Below, piece by piece: positions 29,268 to 37,038 of a stretch of DNA of 64,000 nt. The stretch is taken from contig SVTG01000006.1 in the NCBI GenBank assembly GCA_015063895.1, forward strand, positions 46,166-110,165, read 5' to 3'. The position numbers and the translations under genes were made by a program. Below the pieces are notes generated by a model. The model was given only the letters and a program-made list of their open reading frames with translations. It made no database searches and was not told the DNA's origin. Position 1 is the first letter of the stretch. Every line of letters starts with the position of its first letter. This stretch comes from Oscillospiraceae bacterium (lineage in GTDB: Bacteria; Bacillota; Clostridia; Oscillospirales; CAG-272).

Positions 29268-29301
29268 AGGGGGCGCCATGCAGCTGCATGGCGCCCCTTT
29301 A
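29268..29301 (+). terminator. Intrinsic terminator of feo operon
   Basis: GGGGGCGCCATGCA/TGCATGGCGCCCC forms a GC-rich hairpin followed by TTT and an A-rich stretch. Confidence 0.75.
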
Positions 29302-29330
29302 AAAAGATTTTTGAAAGCTGCAAAAAATAA

Positions 29331-29360
29331 TTGACTTGCCCTTGGGGCTTGTGCTATAAT
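29331..29360 (+). promoter_or_regulatory. Promoter of ddh
   Basis: TTGACT (29331-29336), 18 bp, extended -10 TGCTATAAT (29352-29360). It implies a leader of about 335 bases before ddh, filled by the folded element below. Confidence 0.8.
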
Positions 29361-29374
29361 GTGAAGGTAAAGAT

Positions 29375-29681
29375 CTGTGCGCACGCGCGCAGGTAACCCT
29401 TGTAGGCAAGAGTGAATAATCCGAACCCGCCCTCAAGCCTTGCTTTTTGGCGCTTTTTGTACTTGTCACTCTTGCAAAGTCCACACTTGGCGGCGAGCAC
29501 CAAGTAAAAAAATCACTCAAAAAATCAAAGCTTGAGGGTCCCCCGAGTTTCAAGAGAGCAAATCTTCGCAGATGCAAAGAGAATTTTTGCGATAATATGC
29601 GGATATTATAAGAAAATTCTCTGATGCAGATGCGGATATTTGCCTCTTGAAACCGAGTTCGGATTATTCACGCTTGCCTAC
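29375..29681 (+). ncRNA. Large structured leader RNA or MITE upstream of ddh
   Basis: No gene lies in 29303-29702. A 7-bp hairpin (29375-29392) is followed by a ~280-base domain closed by a 25-bp arm (29402-29426 with 29657-29681, one mismatch). Arm 1 is CCCTCAAGC (29430-29438) with GCTTGAGGG (29530-29538). Arm 2 is GTTTCAAGAG (29547-29556) with CTCTTGAAAC (29644-29653), continued by GCAAAT/ATTTGC, AGAGAATTTT/AAAATTCTCT (29578-29587/29613-29622) and ATAATAT/ATATTAT. A perfect alternative pairing exists: GCAAGAGTGA (29406-29415) with TCACTCTTGC (29466-29475). It does not match lysine, T-box or other riboswitch cores I know. Confidence 0.55.
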
Positions 29682-29702
29682 TTGTAACGGAAGGAATTTT
29701 TT

Positions 29703-30689
29703 ATGAAAATTCGTATTGGTATTTTCGGCTACGGCAATCTTGGCCGTGGTGTAGAGGCGGCGATCCGCCAAAATCGGGATATGGAGCTGGTGGCGGTATT
29801 TACGCGCCGCGCGCCGGCACTTGTAAAGACGCTGTTCCCCGATACTGCGGTGCTCCCCGCCGACAGCGTGCTGGAGATGAAGAATAAGATCGACGTGATG
29901 ATCCTGTGCGGCGGCAGCGCCACCGATCTGCCTGTGCAAACCCCGATGCTTGCCGAGCATTTTAACGTGGTGGATAGCTTTGATACGCACGCCAATATTC
30001 CGCAGCACTACGAAAACGTTGACCGCGCGGCTAAGAGCGGCGGCAGGGTCGGCATCATTTCGGTGGGGTGGGACCCCGGTATGTTTTCGCTCAGCCGTTT
30101 GCTGGCAGACGCGATCCTGCCCGAGGGCCAGACCTATACCTTCTGGGGCCCGGGTGTCAGCCAGGGGCACTCCGACGCCATTCGCCGTATCGACGGCGTG
30201 CTTGATGCAAGACAGTATACCGTGCCCGTAGAGGCGGCACTGGCTACCGTGCGCGCAGGAGAAGCGCCGCAGCTGACGGCGCGCGAAAAGCATACGCGTG
30301 AGTGCTTTGTGGTGGCAAAGGAGGGCGCGGATCTTGCAAAAATTGAAAAAGAGATCAAGGAAATGCCTAATTATTTTGCCGATTACGATACCACCGTGAC
30401 CTTTGTCAGCGCCGAGGAGCTGGCAAGAGATCACAGCGGCATCCCGCACGGCGGTCGCGTGATCCGTACGGGCAGAACAGGCCCCGACGGTGCGCACCGT
30501 CACGTGGTGGAGTATAGCTTAAAGCTTGATTCCAACCCCGAATTTACCGCTTCGGTGCTGGTGGCCTATGCCCGTGCCGCATACCGCCTGCACGCGGAGC
30601 ACGTGACGGGCTGCAAGACCGTGCTGGATATTGCCCCCGCGTATATCAGCTCCAAAACGCAGGAGGAGCTGCGCGCCTGCTTGCTTTAA
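29703..30689 (+). CDS. ddh: meso-Diaminopimelate dehydrogenase
   Basis: 328 residues. It makes meso-2,6-diaminopimelate, for lysine and peptidoglycan, from tetrahydrodipicolinate in one NADPH-dependent step. The Rossmann motif is GIFGYGNLGRGVE. Other Ddh blocks are CGGSATDLPVQTP, NVVDSFDTHANIP, ISVGWDPGMFSL, FWGPGVSQGHSDAIRRIDGV and IPHGGRVIRTGRTG. ATG 29703 follows GGAAGG. Its long structured leader suggests regulated expression. It is followed at 23 bases by an M20 peptidase. Confidence 0.96.
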   Translation: MKIRIGIFGYGNLGRGVEAAIRQNRDMELVAVFTRRAPALVKTLFPDTAVLPADSVLEMKNKIDVMILCGGSATDLPVQTPMLAEHFNVVDSFDTHANIPQHYENVDRAAKSGGRVGIISVGWDPGMFSLSRLLADAILPEGQTYTFWGPGVSQGHSDAIRRIDGVLDARQYTVPVEAALATVRAGEAPQLTAREKHTRECFVVAKEGADLAKIEKEIKEMPNYFADYDTTVTFVSAEELARDHSGIPHGGRVIRTGRTGPDGAHRHVVEYSLKLDSNPEFTASVLVAYARAAYRLHAEHVTGCKTVLDIAPAYISSKTQEELRACLL

Positions 30690-30712
30690 ATTTGATCAAC
30701 CGAGGTAACCTT

Positions 30713-31861
30713 ATGAAATGTCAACAGTTGTTTTCGGTCATTGACCGTATCAAGGCGCCGTATACCGATATGCTGGCCGACGTGTGCCGTATCGAGAGTC
30801 CCACCGATAATAAGGAGGGCGTTGATCGGGTAGGGCAGTATTTTATCCGTGCTGCAGAGCAGCGCGGCTGGAAGGTGGAGGTCTGCCGTCAGAACGTGTC
30901 CGGCGATGCCGTGTGCATCACCATAAACCCCGACGCCAAGGGCGCCCCCGTTGCCATTTCAGCGCACATGGATACGGTTTTTCCCGTCGGTAGCTGGGAG
31001 CAGCCCTTGGTGCGCCGCGAGGGTGACAGGCTCCACGGCCCCGGCACCAGAGACTGTAAGGGTGGCGTGGTGGCAGGTATGCTGGCCATGGACGCCTTGA
31101 CCGAGGTGGGCTTTGATCAGCGCCCCGTGATGCTGCTGCTGCAGTCCGATGAGGAAAAGGGCAGCACACCCAGCAATAAGGAAACGATCCTGTATATTTG
31201 CCAAAAGGCCAAGGATTGCGTGGCGTTTTTCAACTTAGAGGGTATCAAAGAGGGCACGGCCGTGCTGGCGCGTAAGGGTATCTGGCGCGTGCGCTTCACC
31301 GTATACGGTAAGGCGGCACATTCCTCCGAGTGTCAAGACGGTGCCAGTGCCATTGCCGAGGCGGCGCATAAAATTATCGAGCTTGAAAAAATGAAGGACG
31401 CGGCAGGGCTTACCTGTAACTGCGGCCTGATCAGCGGCGGCAGTGCCGCCAATACCGTGCCCGATCATTGCGAGTTCGTGGCGGATATCCGCTTTGCCAA
31501 CGAGGCACAAAAGCGTGAGGCGCTGGAAACCGTGCAGCGCGTGGCCGATAGCGTGTCTGTGGAGGGGTGCCGCTGCGAGTGGCGCGAGATCAGCTACCGT
31601 CCCCCGATGGCATACTGTGAGAAAAACAAGCAGCTGCTTGATAAAATGAATACCGTTTACGCCGCAAACGGCTTACCCACGCTTGCCCCACGTGAGGCAA
31701 ACGGTGGGTCTGATGCCGCATACGTGACCGAGCACGGCATTCCTTGCGTGGATGCGATCGGCGTTGCGGGTGGCCCGATCCATACCAAAAACGAATACGT
31801 TACGATCGAATCGATCGCCGACGCCGCCAAGCGCGTGGCATCCGTAATCTACTGTCTGTAA
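30713..31861 (+). CDS. M20 family zinc peptidase (carboxypeptidase G2-like)
   Basis: 382 residues. Metal ligands are in ISAHMDTVFP (His and Asp), GPGTRDCKGG (bridging Asp) and LLLQSDEEKGS (catalytic Glu pair), with a dimerisation lid domain (KAAHSSECQDGASAIAEAAH) and a late ligand His in IHTKNEYV. Family members cleave amide bonds: glutamate carboxypeptidases, succinyl-DAP desuccinylase, aminoacyl-peptidases. It follows ddh, but the Ddh route needs no desuccinylase, so the substrate is open; a peptide or N-acyl amino acid is likely. ATG 30713 follows GAGGT; the intergenic context indicates co-transcription with ddh. Confidence 0.88.
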   Translation: MKCQQLFSVIDRIKAPYTDMLADVCRIESPTDNKEGVDRVGQYFIRAAEQRGWKVEVCRQNVSGDAVCITINPDAKGAPVAISAHMDTVFPVGSWEQPLVRREGDRLHGPGTRDCKGGVVAGMLAMDALTEVGFDQRPVMLLLQSDEEKGSTPSNKETILYICQKAKDCVAFFNLEGIKEGTAVLARKGIWRVRFTVYGKAAHSSECQDGASAIAEAAHKIIELEKMKDAAGLTCNCGLISGGSAANTVPDHCEFVADIRFANEAQKREALETVQRVADSVSVEGCRCEWREISYRPPMAYCEKNKQLLDKMNTVYAANGLPTLAPREANGGSDAAYVTEHGIPCVDAIGVAGGPIHTKNEYVTIESIADAAKRVASVIYCL

Positions 31862-31903
31862 GTGTCAGACGCGATAAGGGAATTTCTCAATGTAAGTATG
31901 GCT

Positions 31904-31946
31904 AAAAAAGATCCCGTACTGTGCACTTTGCACGGGATCTTTTTTG
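31904..31946 (+). terminator. Intrinsic terminator of ddh-M20 unit
   Basis: AAAAAAGATCCCGT and ACGGGATCTTTTTT pair around an internal GTGCAC/GCAC region. Confidence 0.8.
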
Positions 31947-31975
31947 TTGCAATGAGGATAAGCTTATGCTATAAT
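31947..31975 (+). promoter_or_regulatory. Promoter of membrane lipase gene
   Basis: TTGCAA (31947-31952), 17 bp, extended -10 TGCTATAAT (31967-31975). The GTG start follows a GGGGGTG site 20 bases downstream. Confidence 0.75.
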
Positions 31976-31995
31976 AAGAAAAAGGGGGTGAAACG

Positions 31996-33318
31996 GTGCG
32001 AAAATACGTAAATATACGGTGCTTATGCTATACGCTGCTGTTTTTTCTGCAGGCGAATGCCTATTTGCTGCTGGCACGCTATGCTTGGGCGCGTGTGCCG
32101 TTTTTTGTGCTTGCCATTCTGCTGCAGCTTTTGGTCGGGGTGCTTTGGCCGTCATTTCGACGCTTTCGCTTCCGTGTAGTGCATCACGGTGCCTTGTGCT
32201 TGCTCATGTTTGTGTATGCGCTGCTGCCCTCGTTGGCCTATCACGCGGTTTTGCTCGTGCGCCGCGGCTTAACGCCGTCACTCGGGTGGAGTGTGCTGTT
32301 TGCTGCGAGCGCGTTTATCCTTTTATTCTGGAACGGGATTCTTTCGGTTTATCTCGCCTCATATCAACTGGGCATCAGACATCGTGCGTTGGGAATTTTG
32401 TGCGGTCTTGTGCCGATTTTGAATCTTGTGATGCTAAGACGTATTATCATTGTGGTGGTAAACGAGATCAGCACTGAGCTTGCTCACGATAGAAAAAACG
32501 AAGCGCGCTTGGCAGAGCGCCTGTGCCGGACTAAATACCCCATTTTACTGGTGCACGGAGTCTTTTTCCGTGATTGGAAGCATTTTAATTACTGGGGGCG
32601 TATTCCCGAGGAACTGAGATTGCACGGCGCCACGGTCTATTACGGCAATCATCAATCTGCTGCTTCGGTAGCGGACAGCGCCGCTGAGATCACCGTACGT
32701 GTACAAGAGATCCTGCGTGAAACAGGGTGCGATAAGGTCAATATCATTGCCCACTCCAAGGGTGGGCTTGACTGCCGCTTTGCGATGGCCGAGTTGGGCC
32801 TTGCCCCAATGGTGGCGTCACTCACTACTGTCAATACGCCCCACCGTGGGTGCTTGTTTGCCGAGCGCCTGCTTGATATGGCGCCGCCCGAGATGCAGCG
32901 CCATATTGCGCAGGGGTATGAGCGTGCAGCCAAAAAGCTGGGGGACTCCAGCCCCGATTTTCTTGCTGCTGTCACCGATCTTACCGCCGAGGTCTGCACC
33001 GCGCGCGATGCGGCCTATCCCGCACCCGACGGCGTCTTTTGTCAGAGCATCGGTTCAAAGATGAACAATGCCGCATCAGCGCCCTTTCCTTTAAACCTTT
33101 GCTATCGCTTTGTGCAGTATTTTGACGGTGAGAATGATGGCTTGGTGGGCGAGGGATCGTTTGCATTCGGTGAGCGGTACCGTCTGCTGAGTGTTGAGGG
33201 CAAGCGTGGCATCTCGCACGGTGATGTGATCGACCTGTTCCGCGAAAATCTACTTGAATTTGATGTGCGTGAATTTTATGTTGAACTCGTAGGGGATCTG
33301 AAGGCACGCGGAATGTAA
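31996..33318 (+). CDS. Membrane protein with C-terminal alpha/beta-hydrolase (lipase-like) domain
   Basis: 440 residues. The N-terminal ~150 residues hold four to five hydrophobic helices (CYTLLFFLQANAYLLL, FFVLAILLQLLVGVLW, CLLMFVYALLPSLAYHAVLL, VLFAASAFILLFWNGILSVY). The rest is an alpha/beta hydrolase starting YPILLVHGVFFRDW, with oxyanion motif HG. The nucleophile elbow reads AHSKGG, as in lipase/triacylglycerol-hydrolase-like proteins. The triad is completed by an Asp in FDGENDGLV and His in GISHGDVID. A membrane-anchored lipid or ester hydrolase is likely; substrate unknown. Confidence 0.8.
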   Translation: MRKYVNIRCLCYTLLFFLQANAYLLLARYAWARVPFFVLAILLQLLVGVLWPSFRRFRFRVVHHGALCLLMFVYALLPSLAYHAVLLVRRGLTPSLGWSVLFAASAFILLFWNGILSVYLASYQLGIRHRALGILCGLVPILNLVMLRRIIIVVVNEISTELAHDRKNEARLAERLCRTKYPILLVHGVFFRDWKHFNYWGRIPEELRLHGATVYYGNHQSAASVADSAAEITVRVQEILRETGCDKVNIIAHSKGGLDCRFAMAELGLAPMVASLTTVNTPHRGCLFAERLLDMAPPEMQRHIAQGYERAAKKLGDSSPDFLAAVTDLTAEVCTARDAAYPAPDGVFCQSIGSKMNNAASAPFPLNLCYRFVQYFDGENDGLVGEGSFAFGERYRLLSVEGKRGISHGDVIDLFRENLLEFDVREFYVELVGDLKARGM

Positions 33319-33324
33319 TAAGAA

Positions 33325-33362
33325 AAAACGCCCCGTTACCCAGGTAACGGGGCGTTTTTTTA
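33325..33362. terminator. Bidirectional intrinsic terminator
   Basis: AAAAAACGCCCCGTTACC-CA-GGTAACGGGGCGTTTTTT is a near-perfect 18-bp stem between convergent lipase and mntP genes. Confidence 0.88.
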
Positions 33363-33368
33363 CAGGGA

Positions 33369-33971
33369 TCAGGCGCCAAGCATGCCCTTGATGAAGATGA
33401 AAATGCCGATCGCCACGAGAATGGCGCCGCCGAGGACGGTGGCCTTTCCCGAAAGCCCTGCGCCGAATTTTTTGCCAATGAGAATGCCGCCAAGGCAGAT
33501 GACAAAGGTGACGGCGGCGATCAGCAAAACGGCCAGCAGCGCCTCACCGATGCCGTATTCTGCAATGGTAAACCCAACGGAAAGCGCATCGATCGAGGTG
33601 GCAACGCCTTGCACCAGAAGGGCACCGAGCGACAGGCGCGCAGCCACGGCCGCGCACTCGTCACACCCCTCGCGACAGGCCTTGATGCCTTCAAAGAGCA
33701 TTTTGCCGCCGATAAAGGAGAGCAATGCCAGCGCGATCCAGGGGATAAATTTTGCAAAAGCCTCAAACTGCTCGGCCAGGGTATGTACGCAAAGCCAGCC
33801 GATAAAGGGCATCAGCGCCTGAAAAAGGGCAAAGGTGCCTGCCATCAGCAGCATGCGGCGGTGCTTCATGGCGTGGTCGGCAAGGCCGTTTGCAAGCGAC
33901 ACCGAGAACGCGTCCATGGCCAGCCCTACGCCAAGCAGGATATTGGTGATAAAAAAGCCGAGTGTTAGCAT
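33369..33971 (-). CDS. mntP: Manganese efflux pump MntP
   Basis: 200-residue, six-helix exporter of Mn(II). Family marks: GLAMDAFSVSLANGL near the N-terminus and VATSIDALSVGFTIA in the fourth helix (the two D-A-x-S-V repeats), with GGKMLFEGIK between. ATG 33971 follows AAAGGAG; the longer frame upstream runs into the riboswitch. Expression is controlled by a yybP-ykoY manganese riboswitch with its own terminator, fitting a detoxification pump induced by excess manganese. Confidence 0.95.
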   Translation of the reverse strand: MLTLGFFITNILLGVGLAMDAFSVSLANGLADHAMKHRRMLLMAGTFALFQALMPFIGWLCVHTLAEQFEAFAKFIPWIALALLSFIGGKMLFEGIKACREGCDECAAVAARLSLGALLVQGVATSIDALSVGFTIAEYGIGEALLAVLLIAAVTFVICLGGILIGKKFGAGLSGKATVLGGAILVAIGIFIFIKGMLGA

Positions 33972-34005
33972 CGGGTAGTCTCCTTTTGACTGACAAATAA
34001 AAAAA

Positions 34006-34120
34006 CCCAAATGTAGCGTTTTGCCACACTTGAGTCTCGCAATTTAAAGCATGCCAGATGCGCATCGCACCATTGTGTTGACATACTACGCGGTTTATCG
34101 CGCTTACTACTCCCTCACAG
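34006..34120 (-). promoter_or_regulatory. yybP-ykoY manganese riboswitch with terminator
   Basis: Read on the minus strand, the leader contains the class's conserved pieces in order: GAGGGAGTAG (34107-34116), GTCAACA (34076-34082), CTGGC (34053-34057) and GCGAGAC (34034-34040). A terminator hairpin CTCAAGTGTGGC-AAAA-CGCTACATTTGGG then ends in seven Us (34006-34034). Mn(II) binding would favour read-through into mntP. Confidence 0.85.
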
Positions 34121-34132
34121 GATACAAGCGGT

Positions 34133-34161
34133 ATTATAGCAGATGGCGCAAGGTTTGTCAA
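34133..34161 (-). promoter_or_regulatory. Promoter of mntP riboswitch transcript
   Basis: Minus strand: TTGACA (34156-34161), 17 bp, TATAAT (34133-34138), perfect consensus as expected for a gene gated by a riboswitch. Confidence 0.85.
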
Positions 34162-34190
34162 CCCCCCTGAGCGAAAAAAACGCAGGGGGG
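34162..34190 (-). terminator. Hairpin after araC-type gene
   Basis: CCCCCCTG...CAGGGGGG stem with an A/T-rich loop, directly abutting the -35 of the mntP promoter; likely terminates the AraC-type gene. Confidence 0.6.
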
Positions 34191-34217
34191 CTCTTTTGGG
34201 GCAAGTGAAGAAGGGCT

Positions 34218-35030
34218 TCAATAGCCGCTGATCAGCGCCTCGCGCCATGCGATCGGCGTTTTACCGGTGTGTGCCTTGAAGACCTTGTTGAAGTGTGACT
34301 GTGAGGAAAATCCCGTTTCCATGGCGATCTCCAGCATGGAATACTCGCCCGTGAGGATCAGCTTTTTGGCCTTTTCCACGCGCATATACTGCACCAGTGC
34401 CAGGGGCGTCTTGCCGATCTCGCGCTTGAAGACTGTGTGCAGATAATTGGGGGAAACGTGCAGCATGGCGGCGATCTCACCGAGCGGACAGGCATCGGTA
34501 TAGTGCTCGTAAATATATTCGTAGGCCTCACGTGCAAGGCGCGAGACCGAAACGCCCACCGTTTGTGCCTCATCGCGATGCCAAAGCTGCATACAGCGCC
34601 ACAGTATCTCAAGGAGCGTTGCGTTGGCGCGCGCCGTATCCCACGCGTGTGCATCTGCCCCCATACAAAGCGAAGCAAGGCGTTGAAACACCCCCATCAG
34701 CTCAAGCACCGTACCCTCGTCTTCAATATAAAAGCAATCGGGTGCCTCCGATAAAATGGCATCGACGTCGCGGTCCTTGCCCGGTGCGATGCGGATAAAG
34801 CTGCAACGCAGGGGGAAATCGCTGTGGCGCGTCTGCCCGGGCTTGGCGCAAAGCAGCATGCCGCGACGGCAAGGGTAGGGTGACTGACCGATATGGCTGG
34901 TGCCGCCCTTTCCGTGAAAGAGCTCCAGCTCAAAAAATTGTACGGGGCGCTCCTCGCTTTTTCGCTGTCCGCGCCGCAAAAGCAGGGAATCGAAAACACC
35001 GCATTGAAGCTCCTTGGTGCGCAGTAGCAT
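34218..35030 (-). CDS. AraC-family transcriptional regulator
   Basis: 270 residues: N-terminal cupin-like sensor (about 1-150, less conserved) and C-terminal tandem HTH domain (about 165-265) with AAMLHVSPNYLHTVFKREIGKTPLALVQYMRVEKAKKLI and the AraC signature IAMETGFSSQSHFNKVFKAHTGKTP. Members usually activate nearby carbohydrate genes in response to a sugar or sugar acid. It is divergent from the MBL/dehydratase/SDR operon at 35168-37827, its most likely target. GGAGG precedes ATG 35030. Confidence 0.9.
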   Translation of the reverse strand: MLLRTKELQCGVFDSLLLRRGQRKSEERPVQFFELELFHGKGGTSHIGQSPYPCRRGMLLCAKPGQTRHSDFPLRCSFIRIAPGKDRDVDAILSEAPDCFYIEDEGTVLELMGVFQRLASLCMGADAHAWDTARANATLLEILWRCMQLWHRDEAQTVGVSVSRLAREAYEYIYEHYTDACPLGEIAAMLHVSPNYLHTVFKREIGKTPLALVQYMRVEKAKKLILTGEYSMLEIAMETGFSSQSHFNKVFKAHTGKTPIAWREALISGY

Positions 35031-35102
35031 ATAAAAACCTCCGAAATCGTAAGATCGTGCTAAAAAAAGTGAAAATTGGGCTATATGTGTGCTGTTTTGG
35101 AG

Positions 35103-35111
35103 TGATATAAT
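35103..35111 (+). promoter_or_regulatory. Extended -10 promoter of sugar-acid operon
   Basis: TGATATAAT with no strong -35, consistent with an activator-dependent promoter; the divergent AraC-type gene is the candidate activator. Confidence 0.6.
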
Positions 35112-35167
35112 GATAAAAGGAACAACTTGATTATAGCACGAAATTTTTAAAAAGTAAAGGAGCTTTT

Positions 35168-35869
35168 ATGAAAATTACTTGGCTTGGACAAGCGGGGCTG
35201 CTTTTTGAGCGCGAGGGGCTTACCCTGATGGTAGATCCCTATCTTTCCGACAGCGTCGCGAAGGTCAATCCCGCCAATTACCGCCGTGTGCCCGTGGACG
35301 AGCGCTTTTTTGATATCACACCCGACGTGCTGCTGATCACGCACGATCACCTGGATCACTACGACCCCGAAACCGCGCCCCGCTTTTTTGCGAAGACCGA
35401 CAAGCGCATCACGGTTTTGGCGCCCACCACCGCGTGGAACAAGGCGCGTGCTCACGGGGGCGTGCACTACTACGTGGAGATGACGCGCCACTGTGAATGG
35501 ACGGCAAACGGTATGCGTATTACGGCCGTTAAGGCCGCCCACAGTGACCCGTATGCGCTTGGCTACGTGTTGGAGGACCTGGTTGAGGATAGGACCTATT
35601 ATATCACGGGCGATACGCTGTATAACAGCGAGATATTTGCCGATCTGCCAAAGCACCTTGACGTGGTATTTTGCCCCATCAATGGGGTAGGAAATAATAT
35701 GAATGCGGCAGATGCCGCGCGCTTTTGTCGCAACACGGGTGCCAAGATCGCCGTGCCGTTGCATTTCGGCATGTTTGACGAGCTGGATCCTGCCTCGCTG
35801 TTTTTATTTGAAAACCGCGTCATACCCGTGCTTTACCGCGAGATCGATCTGAAGGGAGAAAAACAATGA
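35168..35869 (+). CDS. UlaG-like metallo-beta-lactamase-fold hydrolase
   Basis: 233 residues. The MBL metal motif is THDHLDH (residues about 58-64), with later ligands in AVKAAHSD and ITGDT, and a final His in PLHFGMFD. The closest functional group is UlaG, the L-ascorbate-6-phosphate lactonase, and related sugar-lactone hydrolases. Overlap by four bases (ATGA) with a mandelate-racemase-type dehydratase supports a lactonase feeding an aldonate to it (inference). Confidence 0.82.
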   Translation: MKITWLGQAGLLFEREGLTLMVDPYLSDSVAKVNPANYRRVPVDERFFDITPDVLLITHDHLDHYDPETAPRFFAKTDKRITVLAPTTAWNKARAHGGVHYYVEMTRHCEWTANGMRITAVKAAHSDPYALGYVLEDLVEDRTYYITGDTLYNSEIFADLPKHLDVVFCPINGVGNNMNAADAARFCRNTGAKIAVPLHFGMFDELDPASLFLFENRVIPVLYREIDLKGEKQ

Positions 35870-37026
35870 AGGTTACGGACGTAAAAATTTTTGCGGTAGA
35901 TTGCTTCCGCACCAACTGGATGTTCGTTAAGATCTACACCGACGAGGGGATCACGGGTGTGGGTGAGGGCACGCTTGAATATAAGGAAAAGGCCTTCACG
36001 GGTGCCGTTGAGCATATCAAGGAATACCTTGTGGGCAAAAATCCCCTTGACATAGAAAGGCACTTTCACGATATCTACCGCGACGCCTATTGGCGCGGTG
36101 GGCCCGTGTTGATGTCTGCACTCTCCGCCGTGGAAATGGCGCTTTGGGATATCCTCGGTAAGCACCTCGGCGTGCCGGTATATCAGCTGCTCGGCGGACG
36201 TGTCAACGACAAGGTGCGTATCTACGTCAACGGCTGGTTCGCAGGTGCCAAGACCCCCGAGGAGTTTGGCGAAAAGGCCAAAATTGCCGTCAAGCGCGGC
36301 ATCACCGCCATGAAATGGGATCCGTTCGGTAAAAATTATTTGGAGATCTCCAATAAAGATCTTGACACCGCGCTGCGGTGTGTTGCCGCCGTGCGCGAGG
36401 CAGTCGGCAACGAGGTCGATCTTCTGATCGAGGGGCACGGACGCTTCAACGTGCCGACGGGCATCAAGATCGCCAAGGAGCTTGCGCAGTTTAAGCCCAT
36501 GCTCTTTGAGGAGCCTGTGCCGCCCGATAATCTGGAGGCCTTAAAGGCGGTGCGTGAAAAATCTCCCGTCGCGATCTCCGCGGGTGAGCGTCTTTACACC
36601 CTGAAATCCTACAAGGATCTCTTTGAGATGCGCGCCGCCGATTACATTCAGCCCGATATCAGCCACGCAGGCGGTATCATGGAGCTCAAGAAGATCGCCG
36701 CCGTTGCCGAGGCCTATTATATCCCCTTTGCCCCCCACAATCCCTCGGGCCCCGTTGCCAATGCGGCAACCCTGCAGCTTGCTGCCTGCTGCCCCAACTT
36801 CTCTATTCTTGAGATCATGTACAGCGACGTCACGTGGCGTGCCGACGTGGTCAATGAGGAGCTAAGCTACAAGGACGGCTATATCACGATTCCCTCAAAG
36901 CCGGGTCTTGGCATTGAGATCAATGAGCAGGAGTGCCTGAAGCACCCTTATGTGCCGCACACGCTCCGCCACTATACGGGCGCGCTGACCGATATCCGTC
37001 CGCCCGAAACCAAATTTTATTTTTAA
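35866..37026 (+). CDS. Sugar-acid dehydratase, mandelate racemase family (galactonate dehydratase-like)
   Basis: 386-residue enolase-superfamily enzyme. The N-terminal capping domain runs from MKVTDVKIFAVD; the barrel has LLIEGHGRFNV, LFEEPVPPDN (metal Glu), ISAGERLY (metal Glu) and FAPHNPSGPVANAA with the catalytic His. The gHGRF and APHNPxGP blocks are typical of D-galactonate (DgoD) and related acid-sugar dehydratases. It would convert an aldonate to a 2-keto-3-deoxy acid. Coupled to the lactonase-like gene, it is followed at 12 bases by an SDR. Confidence 0.87.
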   Translation: MKVTDVKIFAVDCFRTNWMFVKIYTDEGITGVGEGTLEYKEKAFTGAVEHIKEYLVGKNPLDIERHFHDIYRDAYWRGGPVLMSALSAVEMALWDILGKHLGVPVYQLLGGRVNDKVRIYVNGWFAGAKTPEEFGEKAKIAVKRGITAMKWDPFGKNYLEISNKDLDTALRCVAAVREAVGNEVDLLIEGHGRFNVPTGIKIAKELAQFKPMLFEEPVPPDNLEALKAVREKSPVAISAGERLYTLKSYKDLFEMRAADYIQPDISHAGGIMELKKIAAVAEAYYIPFAPHNPSGPVANAATLQLAACCPNFSILEIMYSDVTWRADVVNEELSYKDGYITIPSKPGLGIEINEQECLKHPYVPHTLRHYTGALTDIRPPETKFYF

Positions 37027-37038
37027 GAGGTAAAGAAT

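Noticed and set aside
29402..29681. Retron msr-msd (flanking inverted repeats enclosing hairpins)
   Set aside because: No reverse transcriptase gene lies in the window; the downstream gene is ddh.
29331..29702. Lysine riboswitch or T-box before ddh
   Set aside because: The conserved lysine aptamer segments and the T-box GGGTGGNACCGCG element are absent, although the gene makes such control plausible.
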